A stretch of 53,988 nucleotides of DNA from Verrucomicrobiota bacterium (GCA_019239825.1 JAFAZK010000168.1:1-53988); one strand, 5' to 3'; counted from the first letter of the stretch, positions 44,040 through 52,883 are shown. Translations and numbers: made by a program. Notes: generated by a model from the sequence alone, not told the origin.

Positions 44040-46772
44040 ATGAACTACAAAGAGACTCTCAATCTGCCGAAGACCGATTTCCCGATGAAGGCCAACCTCA
44101 CCACGCGGGAACCGGAGATTTTGGCGAAATGGGAGTCAAACAGGCTCTATGAGCAGATTCAGGAACGGACGAAAGATAGTCCCCTGTTTGTCCTGCATGA
44201 CGGGCCGCCGTTCGCGAATGGCGACGTGCATATGGGGACCGCGCTTAATAAAGTCCTGAAGGATCTGATCGTGAAGAGCCGGGCGATGGCGGGTTACCGG
44301 GCGCCTTATGTACCCGGCTGGGATTGCCATGGTCTGCCCATCGAATTTAAGGTGGTAAAAGAATCGCAGGGACTTTCTGCTTTGGAAGTAAGAGAGCGCT
44401 CAGAGAAATACGCCCGCAAATATATCGATATACAGCGCCAACAGTTTCGGCGTTTGGGCGTTTTGGGTGATTGGGAGCATCCTTACCTGACACTGGACCC
44501 GGCTTATGAAGCCGACATTCTCCGGGTCTTCGCGGCGATCGTCGAGCGCAACTTGGTCTATCAAAGCAAGAAACCGGTTTATTGGAGCACCGGAGCGCAA
44601 ACGGCGTTAGCTGAAGCCGAGGTAGAATATAAGGAGCGCAGAGATCCGTCGATCTATGTGCAGTTTGCTCTGACCAGCGGCCCTTTCGCGGGCAAAGCTT
44701 CCGTCGCGATCTGGACCACCACACCGTGGACATTGCCAGCTAATGTCGTCGTGGCGGTGCATCCAAACATCACTTACGTGGTCCAGAACTTTCAGCACCC
44801 CGAGACTCAGGGGGAGACCACTTTACTGCTGGCCGAGAGCTTGATCGGTGCGTTCTCCGAGAACACCCGATGGAAGCCGGTCGGCGATCCTTTGGCGAAG
44901 CTCACCGGCGCGCAGTTGGAAGGTTGGAAGTATCACCACCCGTTCTTGGATCGGGAAGGAACGATTCTAACCGCTGAATTCGTGACTTTAGATGCCGGTA
45001 CCGGTTGTGTTCATGTGGCTCCTGGTCACGGTGAAGACGACTATCAACTCGGGGTGAAGCATCAATTGCCGTTGCTTTCTCCAGTGGACGATCACGGCCG
45101 CTATACCGACGAGGTCGGCGTCAAGGAATGGGTCGGCAAATATGTTTTTGATGCCAACGATGATGTGATTGAGCTGCTCAAGGCTCGAAAGGTTCTTTTG
45201 GGCGAGCAACATTACGACCACTCCTATCCACATTGTTGGCGGTCGAAAACGCCGGTTGTATTCCGAGCAGTCGAACAATTCTTTATTCGGGTCGACAGCA
45301 TCAAACCGGCAGCACTAGCCGCGATCGATCAGGTGAAATGGGTACCAGCCTGGGGACGTAACCGGATCTACGCGACCGTAGAATCTCGGCCCGATTGGTG
45401 CATCTCCCGACAACGGAGCTGGGGCGTGCCGTTACCCGTATTCTATCAAGACGGTAAACCGGTCCTGAATCCTGTCTGGATCCGGCGCTTTGCCGATCTT
45501 GTGGCAAAGAGAGGCACCAATACCTGGTACGCTCTTAGTAACGAGGAACTAGCCAAGGAGCTCGATTTACCCGGCGGATTGACGCGACGGAATGACACTC
45601 TGGATGTTTGGATCGATTCCGGGACCAGCCACGAAGCGGTGCTTAAGAGCCGGCCTGACCTTCGTTGGCCTGCCGATGTTTATATCGAAGCCACGGACCA
45701 GCATCGAGGCTGGTTTCAATCCTCGCTAATGACCAGCGTCGCTCTGTATGGCCAAGCGCCGTATCGAGAGGTGTTAACCCACGCGTTTGTAGTCGACGTG
45801 GATAGCCGGCAAAAGTTGTCTAAATCTCAACAAGGCGGGTACGCGAAACCGACCGAAGCGGAATATTTCGTCAAGAAATATGGGGCGGATTTGGTGCGTC
45901 TGTGGGTCGCTAGCGTCAATTTCGCGGACGAAGTTCCCTTTGGTGAAAAGCTGTTTGAACAACTAACGGATACCTATCGCCGCATCCGTAACACCCTGCG
46001 AATTCTGTTAGGAAATCTTCACGACTTTGACCCAAGTTCGTCCGAGAAAGTCGAACTAACCATGGTTGATCGCTGGATGCTAAGCCGCCTCGAAGAGTTG
46101 GTGAGACTCTGTCGCGAAGCTTACGAGCGATACGAATTTCATAAGGTTCACTATTTGGTGAATCAATTCTGTTCGGTCGAACTCAGCAGCCTTTATATCG
46201 ATATCACCAAAGACCGCATGTATTGCGACGCGCCCAATGGCGGGCGCCGCCGAGCCACTCAATCGGTGATCTATCGGGTTTTTGACCGGCTTACCCGGCT
46301 GCTGGCGCCGATCCTGGTTTTCACCGCCGATGAGGCTTGGGGTTATTTCCGCAAAGAAAACTCAATTCATCTCGAGCAGTTTCCCGACCCGGATTCCAAC
46401 CACTTGGACAACGAAGCGGTTCAAGATGTGGAAGCGTTACTCCGCGCTCGTGACGTGGTATCGCGTGCCTTAGAAACCGCGCGCCAACAGAAACTGATCG
46501 GCAATAATTTGGAGGCTAAGGTGCAACTTTCGTTGCCGGCGGACGACCGGCTCCATAGTTTGAAGCTGGAGGATATTGAGGAATTTTTGATTCTGAGCCA
46601 TCTGGATCTGTCCGTGGGAGAAGGCGAACCGACGGCCACTGCCAGCAAGACTGAGCGACAACGCTGTGAGCGTTGTTGGCGTCATCGCTCGATGGTAGGC
46701 GCTATCGCCGAGCATCCGACCCTTTGCGATCGTTGTGCGGAAGTCGTCGATGAAATAACTGTCAGCAAATGA
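44040..46772 (+). CDS. ileS: Isoleucyl-tRNA synthetase
   Basis: Charges tRNA-Ile. About 910 aa starting NYKETLNLPKTDFPM, which matches the family start, so ATG 44040 is preferred over upstream TTG 43998 and ATG 44016. The class I HIGH-type motif is in PPFANGDVHMG and the KMSKS-type loop is KLSKS. CP1 editing-domain features are present (TWTTTPWTLPAN-type sequence, here AIWTTTPWTLPANVV). A C-terminal zinc knuckle ends the protein (CERCWRH then CDRC), typical of the common bacterial, mupirocin-sensitive type. It overlaps lspA by 4 bases (ATGA). Confidence 0.96.
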   Translation: MNYKETLNLPKTDFPMKANLTTREPEILAKWESNRLYEQIQERTKDSPLFVLHDGPPFANGDVHMGTALNKVLKDLIVKSRAMAGYRAPYVPGWDCHGLPIEFKVVKESQGLSALEVRERSEKYARKYIDIQRQQFRRLGVLGDWEHPYLTLDPAYEADILRVFAAIVERNLVYQSKKPVYWSTGAQTALAEAEVEYKERRDPSIYVQFALTSGPFAGKASVAIWTTTPWTLPANVVVAVHPNITYVVQNFQHPETQGETTLLLAESLIGAFSENTRWKPVGDPLAKLTGAQLEGWKYHHPFLDREGTILTAEFVTLDAGTGCVHVAPGHGEDDYQLGVKHQLPLLSPVDDHGRYTDEVGVKEWVGKYVFDANDDVIELLKARKVLLGEQHYDHSYPHCWRSKTPVVFRAVEQFFIRVDSIKPAALAAIDQVKWVPAWGRNRIYATVESRPDWCISRQRSWGVPLPVFYQDGKPVLNPVWIRRFADLVAKRGTNTWYALSNEELAKELDLPGGLTRRNDTLDVWIDSGTSHEAVLKSRPDLRWPADVYIEATDQHRGWFQSSLMTSVALYGQAPYREVLTHAFVVDVDSRQKLSKSQQGGYAKPTEAEYFVKKYGADLVRLWVASVNFADEVPFGEKLFEQLTDTYRRIRNTLRILLGNLHDFDPSSSEKVELTMVDRWMLSRLEELVRLCREAYERYEFHKVHYLVNQFCSVELSSLYIDITKDRMYCDAPNGGRRRATQSVIYRVFDRLTRLLAPILVFTADEAWGYFRKENSIHLEQFPDPDSNHLDNEAVQDVEALLRARDVVSRALETARQQKLIGNNLEAKVQLSLPADDRLHSLKLEDIEEFLILSHLDLSVGEGEPTATASKTERQRCERCWRHRSMVGAIAEHPTLCDRCAEVVDEITVSK

Positions 46773-47272
46773 AGTTTCTGCTTCTGGTTACGCTCCCGCT
46801 GATTGTGATCGATCAGCTAACCAAATGGCTAATCCAAACGCATATTCCATACGGAACTGCCGTTCCGATTATTCCTGGCTTTTTTAACCTAGTTTATGTG
46901 AGCAACACCGGAGCCGCATTCAGTATCTTCCAAGGCAATAACTTCTTCTTCATCGCGTTAGCGTTGGCAGCCCTGGCCGCTGTCCTGTTTTGGCTAATCC
47001 GCGATCAATTTAATCCCCATAAAGCGCAACGGATGAGTGTGATTACGAAAATCGCGTTCAGTCTTTTCGCCGCGGGGATCATTGGGAACCTGTTAGATCG
47101 TATTTTGAAAGGGTCAGTCGTCGATTTTCTCGATTTCTATATTCAACGCTACGCCTGGCCTTCTTTTAACGTAGCGGACAGTTGTATCTGCGTGGCTGCA
47201 GGCCTCTTGGTTTTGATGTCTTTTCGCCGGCAACAACCGGGATCGGTCACCGGACCGTCGAAATCCACGTAG
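46769..47272 (+). CDS. lspA: Lipoprotein signal peptidase (signal peptidase II)
   Basis: Aspartic protease of the inner membrane that cuts lipoprotein signal peptides before the lipid-modified cysteine. 167 aa, four membrane helices. Conserved blocks: VIDQLTKWLI, NTGAAFSIFQ, and the catalytic aspartates in NLLDRI-x-x-G-x-VVDF and FNVADS. It is coupled to ileS by an ATGA overlap, a common pairing. Lipoprotein candidates elsewhere in the window (31.4 kb and 53.7 kb) would be substrates. Confidence 0.96.
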   Translation: MKFLLLVTLPLIVIDQLTKWLIQTHIPYGTAVPIIPGFFNLVYVSNTGAAFSIFQGNNFFFIALALAALAAVLFWLIRDQFNPHKAQRMSVITKIAFSLFAAGIIGNLLDRILKGSVVDFLDFYIQRYAWPSFNVADSCICVAAGLLVLMSFRRQQPGSVTGPSKST

Positions 47273-47320
47273 CACCGCCGCTCCGGCCTTCCTCGTCCTC
47301 GAATCCGGCCACGCGGCGCT

Positions 47321-47590
47321 GGAGGGGAGCCGCTTTCGCCGGTGTTAATTTGATCGCATGTCGGTCGAAGCCCAGCGTTAGCCCGAGACCCTGGGGTGTG
47401 ACAAGCAGGCGGCTCCCGGAAACGTCTGCTGGTGTTGTTTGCAGTCAACGCGTTGATTCGAACAGACAGCGCCACAATCACAATTCGCATCCTGGGACGT
47501 TCGCGGGAGCCGCCTGCTAATTAGCGATTCGGCAATAAAACGCTGGTTTGCTCGATCGGATCAGGTTACGGGCACCAAAGCGGCTCCCCG
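47321..47590. repeat. Family B nested-palindrome element, copy B3
   Basis: Nearly identical to B2 and in the same orientation: about five differences in the first 225 bases, then divergence near the right end. It lies between the convergent lspA and CCA-adding enzyme genes. Outer arms GGAGGGGAGCCGCTTTCG and AAAGCGGCTCCCC; inner arms as in B2. Confidence 0.9.
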
Positions 47591-47621
47591 CTAGGTCTCG
47601 GTCTGGGAGCTCACCTTTCCC

Positions 47622-48983
47622 CTACCGATCCAACTTTTCTATCTCCGATGCCTGAATCGATGGTTCTAACGTCTGCAGGAGCCGGAACGCTCCGGCTCGA
47701 TCCTTAATCTCACCATCCAATTGTGCGGTCTGAACCGCTTCCAAGATCTCACCGAATCGGGGACCGGGTTTGAGGCCGAGTGCGATCAAATCACGTCCTG
47801 TAATTAACGGAGGCGGAATGATCGGTTCGTTCTCAAACTCTTTCTGCTTATTGATCAGCAGGTCGTAGGTCTGCAAATCTCCATGGCTGCCCAGACAATC
47901 GACCCGGTGCAATTCCAACTCTAAAGAAAAATTCTGGCGCCCCATGAACCGGCGCAGTTTAGCCGGCCGCATATTCGGTGTGTCCTTAAACACCATATGA
48001 TTGCGGATGGCCTCGACCACCGTGTCGATCTCTTCATTCGAAAAGCGGAATCGTGACAAAATCTCCGTCGCCATATCTGCTCCAACCTGATCGTGGCCAT
48101 TAAATCGAATGCGTTGGTCGACCTCATCGAAACTGTAGGTAACCGGTTTTCCGATGTCGTGAAGGAGAACAGAGAGCGCCAGCAGCGGGGAAACATCGGC
48201 CGGCAATAGACTTAACATTAGCCGGGTATGGACATAGACATCGCCTTCCGGATGAAATTGTGGTGGTTGCTCACAACCATGCATCTGGCTGACTTCCGGA
48301 AGTATGTTCTTTAAAAGTCCACTTTGATCGAGCAGATCGAGTCCGCGCACCCGATGGGGATCTCCCATGATCTTCATGAGCTCATCCCGGATCCGTTCAT
48401 GGCTTACGGTTCTAATCTGGTACGCCTTTTCAGTGAGCGCTTTCCAGGTCGCGGGAGCAATCTCGAAATCCAGGGCGACCGCAAATCGGACTGCGCGTAG
48501 CAGACGAAGATGGTCCTCAGAAAAACGTTCACTGGGATTGCCGATCGCCCGTACCAGCCGATGTTCGAGGTCCGATTTACCGTCGACAAAATCGACGACT
48601 TGATCCGCTATCGGATCATAGAACATGCCGTTAATGGTGAAATCACGGCGTTTAGCGTCTTCTTCCGGGGACGAGAAAGTGACTGAAACCGGGCGCCGGC
48701 CATCGAGATAGACACCATCGGATCGGAAGGTCGCCACCTCGAACTCGAATCCTCCCTCCAAAACCCGGACAACCCCGAATTTAGCCCCAACCGCGACGGT
48801 GCGGGCGAACAGCTTCTGCACCTCATCCGGCTCCGCATCAGTCGCGATATCGATATCTTTGGGCTGTTTTCGCAGGAGCGCGTCCCGGACGCAACCGCCG
48901 GCGAAATAAGCGATAAAGCCGCTCTCCCGGAGGCGACGTACAAGTTTCGTCGCCACCAGCGAAAGCGAATCAGACAAGAGCAT
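47622..48983 (-). CDS. CCA tRNA nucleotidyltransferase / poly(A) polymerase family
   Basis: Class II nucleotidyltransferase of about 453 aa, either adding CCA to tRNA 3' ends or adding A tails. Catalytic G-G-x-V-R-D and D-x-D: FAGGCVRDALL and KDIDIATDA. RRDFTINGM and EDHLRLLRAVRFA are the neck motifs. An HD domain lies in the second half (LLHDIGKPVTY). The tRNA gene in this window lacks an encoded CCA end, so such an enzyme is needed. ATG 48983 overlaps the stop codon of the upstream 53-aa gene (TGATG), so the pair is translationally coupled. Confidence 0.9.
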   Translation of the reverse strand: MLLSDSLSLVATKLVRRLRESGFIAYFAGGCVRDALLRKQPKDIDIATDAEPDEVQKLFARTVAVGAKFGVVRVLEGGFEFEVATFRSDGVYLDGRRPVSVTFSSPEEDAKRRDFTINGMFYDPIADQVVDFVDGKSDLEHRLVRAIGNPSERFSEDHLRLLRAVRFAVALDFEIAPATWKALTEKAYQIRTVSHERIRDELMKIMGDPHRVRGLDLLDQSGLLKNILPEVSQMHGCEQPPQFHPEGDVYVHTRLMLSLLPADVSPLLALSVLLHDIGKPVTYSFDEVDQRIRFNGHDQVGADMATEILSRFRFSNEEIDTVVEAIRNHMVFKDTPNMRPAKLRRFMGRQNFSLELELHRVDCLGSHGDLQTYDLLINKQKEFENEPIIPPPLITGRDLIALGLKPGPRFGEILEAVQTAQLDGEIKDRAGAFRLLQTLEPSIQASEIEKLDR

Positions 48984-49144
48984 CAAACAGGGTCGGCAAC
49001 CGAGTAACACTCGTCAAGCAAGACCATATCCGCTTGGGCAGCTCGCTTGGCGGACGCAACCGGCAGTTGCAGCTCCATATAAGCATGCAACAAAGCTGCT
49101 TCCCGTTGATCTTCGTTCAGATGAAACGTTTGGGTCTCCAACAC
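48983..49144 (-). CDS. Small protein of 53 aa coupled to the CCA-adding enzyme
   Basis: Starts at GTG 49144 with GGAGGA at ideal spacing (ACGGAGGATAAG before the GTG) and ends in TGATG, shared with the next gene. Sequence LETQTFHLNEDQREAALLHA is helical and acidic. A longer frame to 49201 would run into a terminator hairpin and is rejected. Function unknown; its job may be partly to set translation of the enzyme downstream. Confidence 0.7.
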   Translation of the reverse strand: MLETQTFHLNEDQREAALLHAYMELQLPVASAKRAAQADMVLLDECYSVADPV

Positions 49145-49189
49145 CTTATCCTCCGTTCTAATTACTCCGCCAGAGCCCCGCGGTTTCAC

Positions 49190-49220
49190 AAAAAAACCCA
49201 CCGCGAACTCGGCGGTGGGT
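49190..49220 (-). terminator. Intrinsic terminator on the minus strand
   Basis: Arms ACCCACCGC and GCGGTGGGT around a short loop, followed on the minus strand by seven T residues. It lies 33 bases after the 34-aa frame at 49253-49357 and just ahead of the 53-aa gene. Confidence 0.85.
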
Positions 49221-49252
49221 TAAAAAATCTTTAGTTTCGGATTTTCGTTTAC

Positions 49253-49357
49253 CTACCGCCCGGCCATCCAGCCAAGCTGGTGAGCGCGCATGTTGCCGCG
49301 AATCTGGGCAAAGTCGCACCACTGGTTGGCCATATACTTGGTGAGGTTTACGAACAT
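49253..49357 (-). CDS. Tiny 34-aa frame ahead of a terminator
   Basis: Reads FVNLTKYMANQWCDFAQIRG then NMRAHQLGWMAGR. ATG 49357 follows TCGGGGG, a possible weak ribosome binding site, and the frame is closely followed by a textbook terminator. Aromatic-rich and compact, it could be a short peptide gene or a leader for the 53-aa gene and CCA-adding enzyme. It is divergent from the ribbon-helix-helix gene. Confidence 0.5.
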   Translation of the reverse strand: MFVNLTKYMANQWCDFAQIRGNMRAHQLGWMAGR

Positions 49358-49561
49358 CCCCCGATTAATACGATCCGAAGGCCCTCATCGCAAACAAAAA
49401 TTCATGTTACAAAATTGTTACGATTCTGATGCCTGATTTCATAGTTCGTAGCGTAAATATTCGGATTGCCCTTCGCAGTTGTAGCCTGTAGCATCGCAAG
49501 GTTGTTCGAAAGGCGGCCCAATTTTCTCACTGCGAAGTGCTGCGTGGGAAGCATCTTAGCC

Positions 49562-49780
49562 ATGGAAAATTCTTCAACAGCGAGGTTACAACAAAAACCA
49601 AAACGGACCACTAGTGTTCGGCTTGAGAACCTAGAACGGCTCGAACGGGTAGTTCGAGAATTCGGATTCAAAGATCGCAGCCACTTTTTCCAGTTGTGTA
49701 CCGATGCCTTGCTACGAGCCCATTCAGAAAGCCAGCAACTCGATTGGCCTCCTCGCTTTGCTGTAAGGAGCGGCAAATAG
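49562..49780 (+). CDS. Ribbon-helix-helix-like small protein (72 aa)
   Basis: The stretch RTTSVRLENLERLERVVREF followed by KDRSHFFQLCTDALLRAH fits a ribbon-helix-helix DNA-binding fold, a beta strand then two helices. It is probably a dimeric regulator. ATG 49562 is chosen over an upstream frame start at 49466. GGGAAG lies about 12 bases upstream. No toxin partner follows. It may control the divergent 34-aa gene set. Confidence 0.65.
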   Translation: MENSSTARLQQKPKRTTSVRLENLERLERVVREFGFKDRSHFFQLCTDALLRAHSESQQLDWPPRFAVRSGK

Positions 49781-50102
49781 AACAACCGCGAACGGATCCT
49801 CCTTCGCCGGCGATGAAAGAAGTATAACCGTCAGATTCCGAGGCTAAAGCGCAAACAGTACCAAGGACGCTCGGTCAACCATTCGTTGGGGGAGCCGTCA
49901 GAAGCACCATTAGGAGCTATAATTTCGGATACGCTGGCCTCCTGAGACCGGGGTAAGAGCTGCCAATTTAGAGGACACCTTCGCTCTGGAGCGATAACCC
50001 TCATATAGCAATTACGATGGTTACGACTCGCTAAACCACGGGGTCGCCTCGATTGGCGTCGTATATCCACTACCAGCGCCGTCCCCCAGTCAGGCCTGCA
50101 GG
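49781..50102. other. Convergent gap with no gene seen
   Basis: About 320 bases between the ribbon-helix-helix gene and the response regulator. A 79-codon minus-strand frame here has no protein-like character. No repeats of families A-G. Confidence 0.5.
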
Positions 50103-50723
50103 CTACTGCCTTAGAGATGGCGACTCCAGCTTCTGGGCCAACCGTACCAGTTCAGGCACTGAACCGGCTTTCATCTTTTGCATAACTCCCTTGCGGTGGA
50201 TCTTTACCGTGAACTCAGTCGTGCCCAATTTAGCCGCTATCTGCTTGTTCATGAGGCCCTCGACGACATGCTTCAAGACTTCGCGTTCGCGTTGCGTTAG
50301 GAGTTCGTATCGAGCTCGACATTCCGCTATCTCCGCCCGTTCTTTGCGGTTTTCTCGATCGCGTTTGATAGCCACAGAAATGGCGTCGAGCAAGACCTGA
50401 TCTCGGAAAGGCTTGGTGAGAAACTCGACCGCCCCCGCTTTCATCGCCTCCACCGACATAGGGATGTCGCCGTGACCCGTGATATAAATAATCGGAATAC
50501 CACTCCCGTTTAGCTGCCGTTGAAGCTCTAGGCCGCTCAATCCTGGGAGGCGCACGTCAAGCACCAGTGCGGCTGGGACATCCGGACGCTTGAATTCTAA
50601 GAATTCTTCTGCGGATGAAAATATGGTGGCCCGCATTTTAATCGAACGAAAGAGCCGATCTAAGGCTTCCCTCATGGAAGCATCATCATCGATAGCATAA
50701 ACGATGGCCTCTTCGTTATCCAC
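50103..50723 (-). CDS. FixJ/NarL-type two-component response regulator
   Basis: Receiver plus LuxR-type HTH, about 206 aa. Receiver acidic pocket IDDDAS, phosphorylated aspartate D56 in LVLDVRLPG, T82 in ITGHGD and K104 in LTKPF. HTH: LTQREREVLKHVVEGLMNKQ and TTEFTVKIHR. GTG 50723 is preferred, with GAGAGG upstream; it overlaps the end of the sensor kinase gene by 8 bases. The subfamily is that of FixJ/TodT regulators. Target genes are unknown. Confidence 0.92.
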   Translation of the reverse strand: MDNEEAIVYAIDDDASMREALDRLFRSIKMRATIFSSAEEFLEFKRPDVPAALVLDVRLPGLSGLELQRQLNGSGIPIIYITGHGDIPMSVEAMKAGAVEFLTKPFRDQVLLDAISVAIKRDRENRKERAEIAECRARYELLTQREREVLKHVVEGLMNKQIAAKLGTTEFTVKIHRKGVMQKMKAGSVPELVRLAQKLESPSLRQ

Positions 50724-51912
50724 GTCGGGCCTCTCGATCTGTTGGTAAAGTAAGGCAAAAAGTGCTGCCACATTCCGCGTTGGCTAGCCAAAGCCGGCCG
50801 CCGTGCGCCTCGACAATTGAACGTGAAATAGATAATCCCATTCCAATGCCGTTCGCCTTTGTGGTGTAGAACGGCTCAAATATCCGGCTAGAAAGTTTGG
50901 GATCAATCCCAACGCCAGAGTCGATTACTTGGATCAGGAGGCCACCCAAAAGCCACTTTTCTGTCCGAATCCATAGAACGCGAGACGATAGACCCACTTC
51001 GAGCATCGATTCTATCGCGTTCATCACCAGATTCAGGATCACCTGTTGTAGTTGCACCCGGTCAACCGTCACTGGCGGCAATTCTTCCTGCAGCTTGAGC
51101 TGCAACGAGACACTACTGCGCGTAAGCTTATCATTCGACCAGCCAATCACTTCCTGGATCAGACCGTTGATATCCAAGCGTTCGCGTGTCGCTTCGCTAG
51201 CTCCAACCAATTTACGGGTACGCACCAACACTTCACTGGCGCGGGTACCGTCCCGGATGATGGCTTCAACGGCTTGGCGAGCTTCCTCCAAATTTGGAGA
51301 CGCGCCCTCCAACCAGCGCAAACAAGCACCCCCGTTCACTACAATACTGCCCAGCGGTTGATTAAGCTCGTGAGCAATCGAGGCTGCTAGTTCCCCCATG
51401 GTCGTAATTCTCGCAATCCGAGCCACCTCATTTTGCGCCTGCAATAGCCCTTCTTCAGCCGCCCGCCGGTCCGCGATTTCAGATTTGAGCTCCAGATTCG
51501 TTCGGTTGAGATCGGCGGTTCTTGCTCGTACCGTAGCATCGAGCTCGTCGTGAGCTTGTTGGAGTAACCTTTTTTCTCTTCGTAGGTCACTGTTCAACCA
51601 ACTGATAAACAACGCGGTGGCGCTGAAAGCCAGCATATCCGGCAGTTCTGCCGAGCTTATTCCCAACGAATAGAGGGGTGGGATAAAATAATAATCGAGC
51701 GCGAGCCAGGACAGAAACGCCGTGAGCAGACCGGGCCAGAGCCCGCCGTACCAGCTTGAAACCATGACTGCGCAGAAGAAAAAAGTAACCGAATTCTTCA
51801 GGGCTGGGCCTAAGCAAAGCGTGATCAGGACCGCTACCCAGACCACAAGAACTGCGACTAAGTGACTACAAAAAGACTGGCCCCAAGCCACTTTCCCGCT
51901 GGATGTGAGCAT
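50716..51912 (-). CDS. Sensor histidine kinase with DUF4118-like membrane domain
   Basis: About 398 aa. The N-terminal 110 residues hold four membrane helices with the pattern SWYGGLWPGLLTAFLSWLALDYYF, here in shortened form GLWPGLLTAFLSWLALDYYF, of the KdpD-type DUF4118 domain. A coiled coil (about 110-160) and the DHp domain follow, with phosphorylated His181 in SIAHELNQPLG. The HATPase domain has NAIES, DSGVGID, FEPFYTTKANGIGMGL. Unlike FixL there is no PAS/haem domain, so the signal is probably sensed in the membrane. It is co-transcribed with the response regulator. Confidence 0.9.
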   Translation of the reverse strand: MLTSSGKVAWGQSFCSHLVAVLVVWVAVLITLCLGPALKNSVTFFFCAVMVSSWYGGLWPGLLTAFLSWLALDYYFIPPLYSLGISSAELPDMLAFSATALFISWLNSDLRREKRLLQQAHDELDATVRARTADLNRTNLELKSEIADRRAAEEGLLQAQNEVARIARITTMGELAASIAHELNQPLGSIVVNGGACLRWLEGASPNLEEARQAVEAIIRDGTRASEVLVRTRKLVGASEATRERLDINGLIQEVIGWSNDKLTRSSVSLQLKLQEELPPVTVDRVQLQQVILNLVMNAIESMLEVGLSSRVLWIRTEKWLLGGLLIQVIDSGVGIDPKLSSRIFEPFYTTKANGIGMGLSISRSIVEAHGGRLWLANAECGSTFCLTLPTDREARRG

Positions 51913-52251
51913 AAACAAATCTTAAATCTGTTATTCCATCCTGGGAAACTTATCTGAGCGAGCTCGACCAACTCCGGCCGACCGCCAATCCTTGGCAGGC
52001 GGCCCAAACCGCCTAATGGCGAACCGGCCTTCCCGCTGAAAAAGAACGCCTGAACATAGTGTCCGATCCCTCTCCGTGCAACTTGCAAGCCGAGTTTTGG
52101 GAGTTGGTAAGGATGAGCTCCTGCTCGTTCGTCGATCGGTCCTGCGAACTCCCACGAATGAGCCGCCGCTCATTCCTATCGAGTCTTTTTTGTCTAGCGA
52201 CTCAAAGTTCGCTGAGCACAGGCCGGCCGGCCGTGCATCGCAATCCGGGCG
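51913..52251. other. Gap between the sensor kinase and Doc genes
   Basis: 339 bases without a gene. It holds two facing REP-like hairpins of family G (listed). I cannot place the kinase promoter with confidence. Confidence 0.5.
52105..52180. repeat. Facing pair of family G REP-like hairpins (REPIN-like)
   Basis: TGGTAAGGATGAGC-TCCT-GCTCGTTC on the plus strand (52105-52130) and, on the minus strand, GATAGGAATGAGC-GGCG-GCTCATTC (52156-52180). A second inverted pair GGGAGTT and AACTCCC lies between and beside them. Two REP units facing each other is the REPIN layout. Confidence 0.65.
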
Positions 52252-52638
52252 TTAGGCACTCGCTTGAGTGTGCGCTTCAAAGAATGAGATCAGTTCTTCT
52301 TCGGAAATCCTCCCGGCAGCCACTCCTTCAATTGTTTCTACGACTTGCGCATCGGTCGCCGTCAACTGAGCATTGTGCAAGTTCAGGAATAACTCTGATA
52401 CAACCGCAGCGGTCCGTTTATTGCCATCCAAGAATGGATGATTTTTTACCACGCCGAACGCATTCGCCGCGGCTAGCGCAGCTGCAGACGATCGCTCGTA
52501 GTGCGCCTTGTTTTTTGGACGATCCAGGGCTGAATCCAGAAGCGTCTCCGATCGGATCCCCGATTCACCTCCGTGTTCGTCCAGCTGCTCATCGTGAATA
52601 GCCAGAACGGTATCCTTACGTATCCACGTCCAGCTCAA
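52252..52638 (-). CDS. Doc/Fic-family toxin (death-on-curing)
   Basis: 128-aa Fic-fold protein. The active loop HPFLDGNKRT (H67-T76) matches the Doc motif; Doc kinases phosphorylate elongation factor Tu and stop translation. N-terminal TWIRKDTVLAIHDEQL and GIRSETLLDSAL match type II Doc toxins. The start is TTG 52638, three bases after the antitoxin stop, with no strong ribosome binding site of its own, so it is probably translated by coupling, keeping toxin below antitoxin. Confidence 0.9.
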   Translation of the reverse strand: MSWTWIRKDTVLAIHDEQLDEHGGESGIRSETLLDSALDRPKNKAHYERSSAAALAAANAFGVVKNHPFLDGNKRTAAVVSELFLNLHNAQLTATDAQVVETIEGVAAGRISEEELISFFEAHTQASA

Positions 52639-52641
52639 AGC

Positions 52642-52866
52642 TTATTTAGCAAGTTCGCGCAGCGCGTTGCGTCGTTTCTTCATAACAGAACGCGCAGCTT
52701 TCATTTGTTCCTGAAACTCCGGGTCATACGGCGTAATCCGATAGCCATCAGGGCTCTTGGTCAGGAAAATCTTGTCTCCCTTCTTGAGATCCAAAAGACT
52801 GGTAACCTCTTTGGGGAGCACAACTCCCAGGGAGTTTCCTACGGAGGTGACGGTCAGTGCGTGCAT
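52642..52866 (-). CDS. AbrB/MazE-type antitoxin
   Basis: 74-aa DNA-binding antitoxin with a SpoVT-AbrB swapped-hairpin domain: TVTSVGNSLGVVLPKEVTSL and LKKGDKIFLTKSPDG. The C-terminal helix (EFQEQMKAARSVMKKRRNAL) is likely the toxin-binding part. It pairs with Doc downstream; AbrB-Doc is a less classical partner pair than Phd-Doc but occurs widely. A 22-bp palindrome overlapping its promoter suggests autoregulation. Confidence 0.88.
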   Translation of the reverse strand: MHALTVTSVGNSLGVVLPKEVTSLLDLKKGDKIFLTKSPDGYRITPYDPEFQEQMKAARSVMKKRRNALRELAK

Positions 52867-52883
52867 AGCTAGGATGGCGTCTG

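Noticed and set aside
4283..47590. Possible CRISPR array from regularly recurring palindromes
   Set aside because: The repeats are dispersed across kilobases, not in regular tandem with uniform spacers, and no cas genes are present.
49831..50070. 79-codon minus-strand frame between the ribbon-helix-helix gene and the response regulator
   Set aside because: No ribosome binding site, no recognisable features, arginine-rich as expected from noncoding GC-rich DNA.
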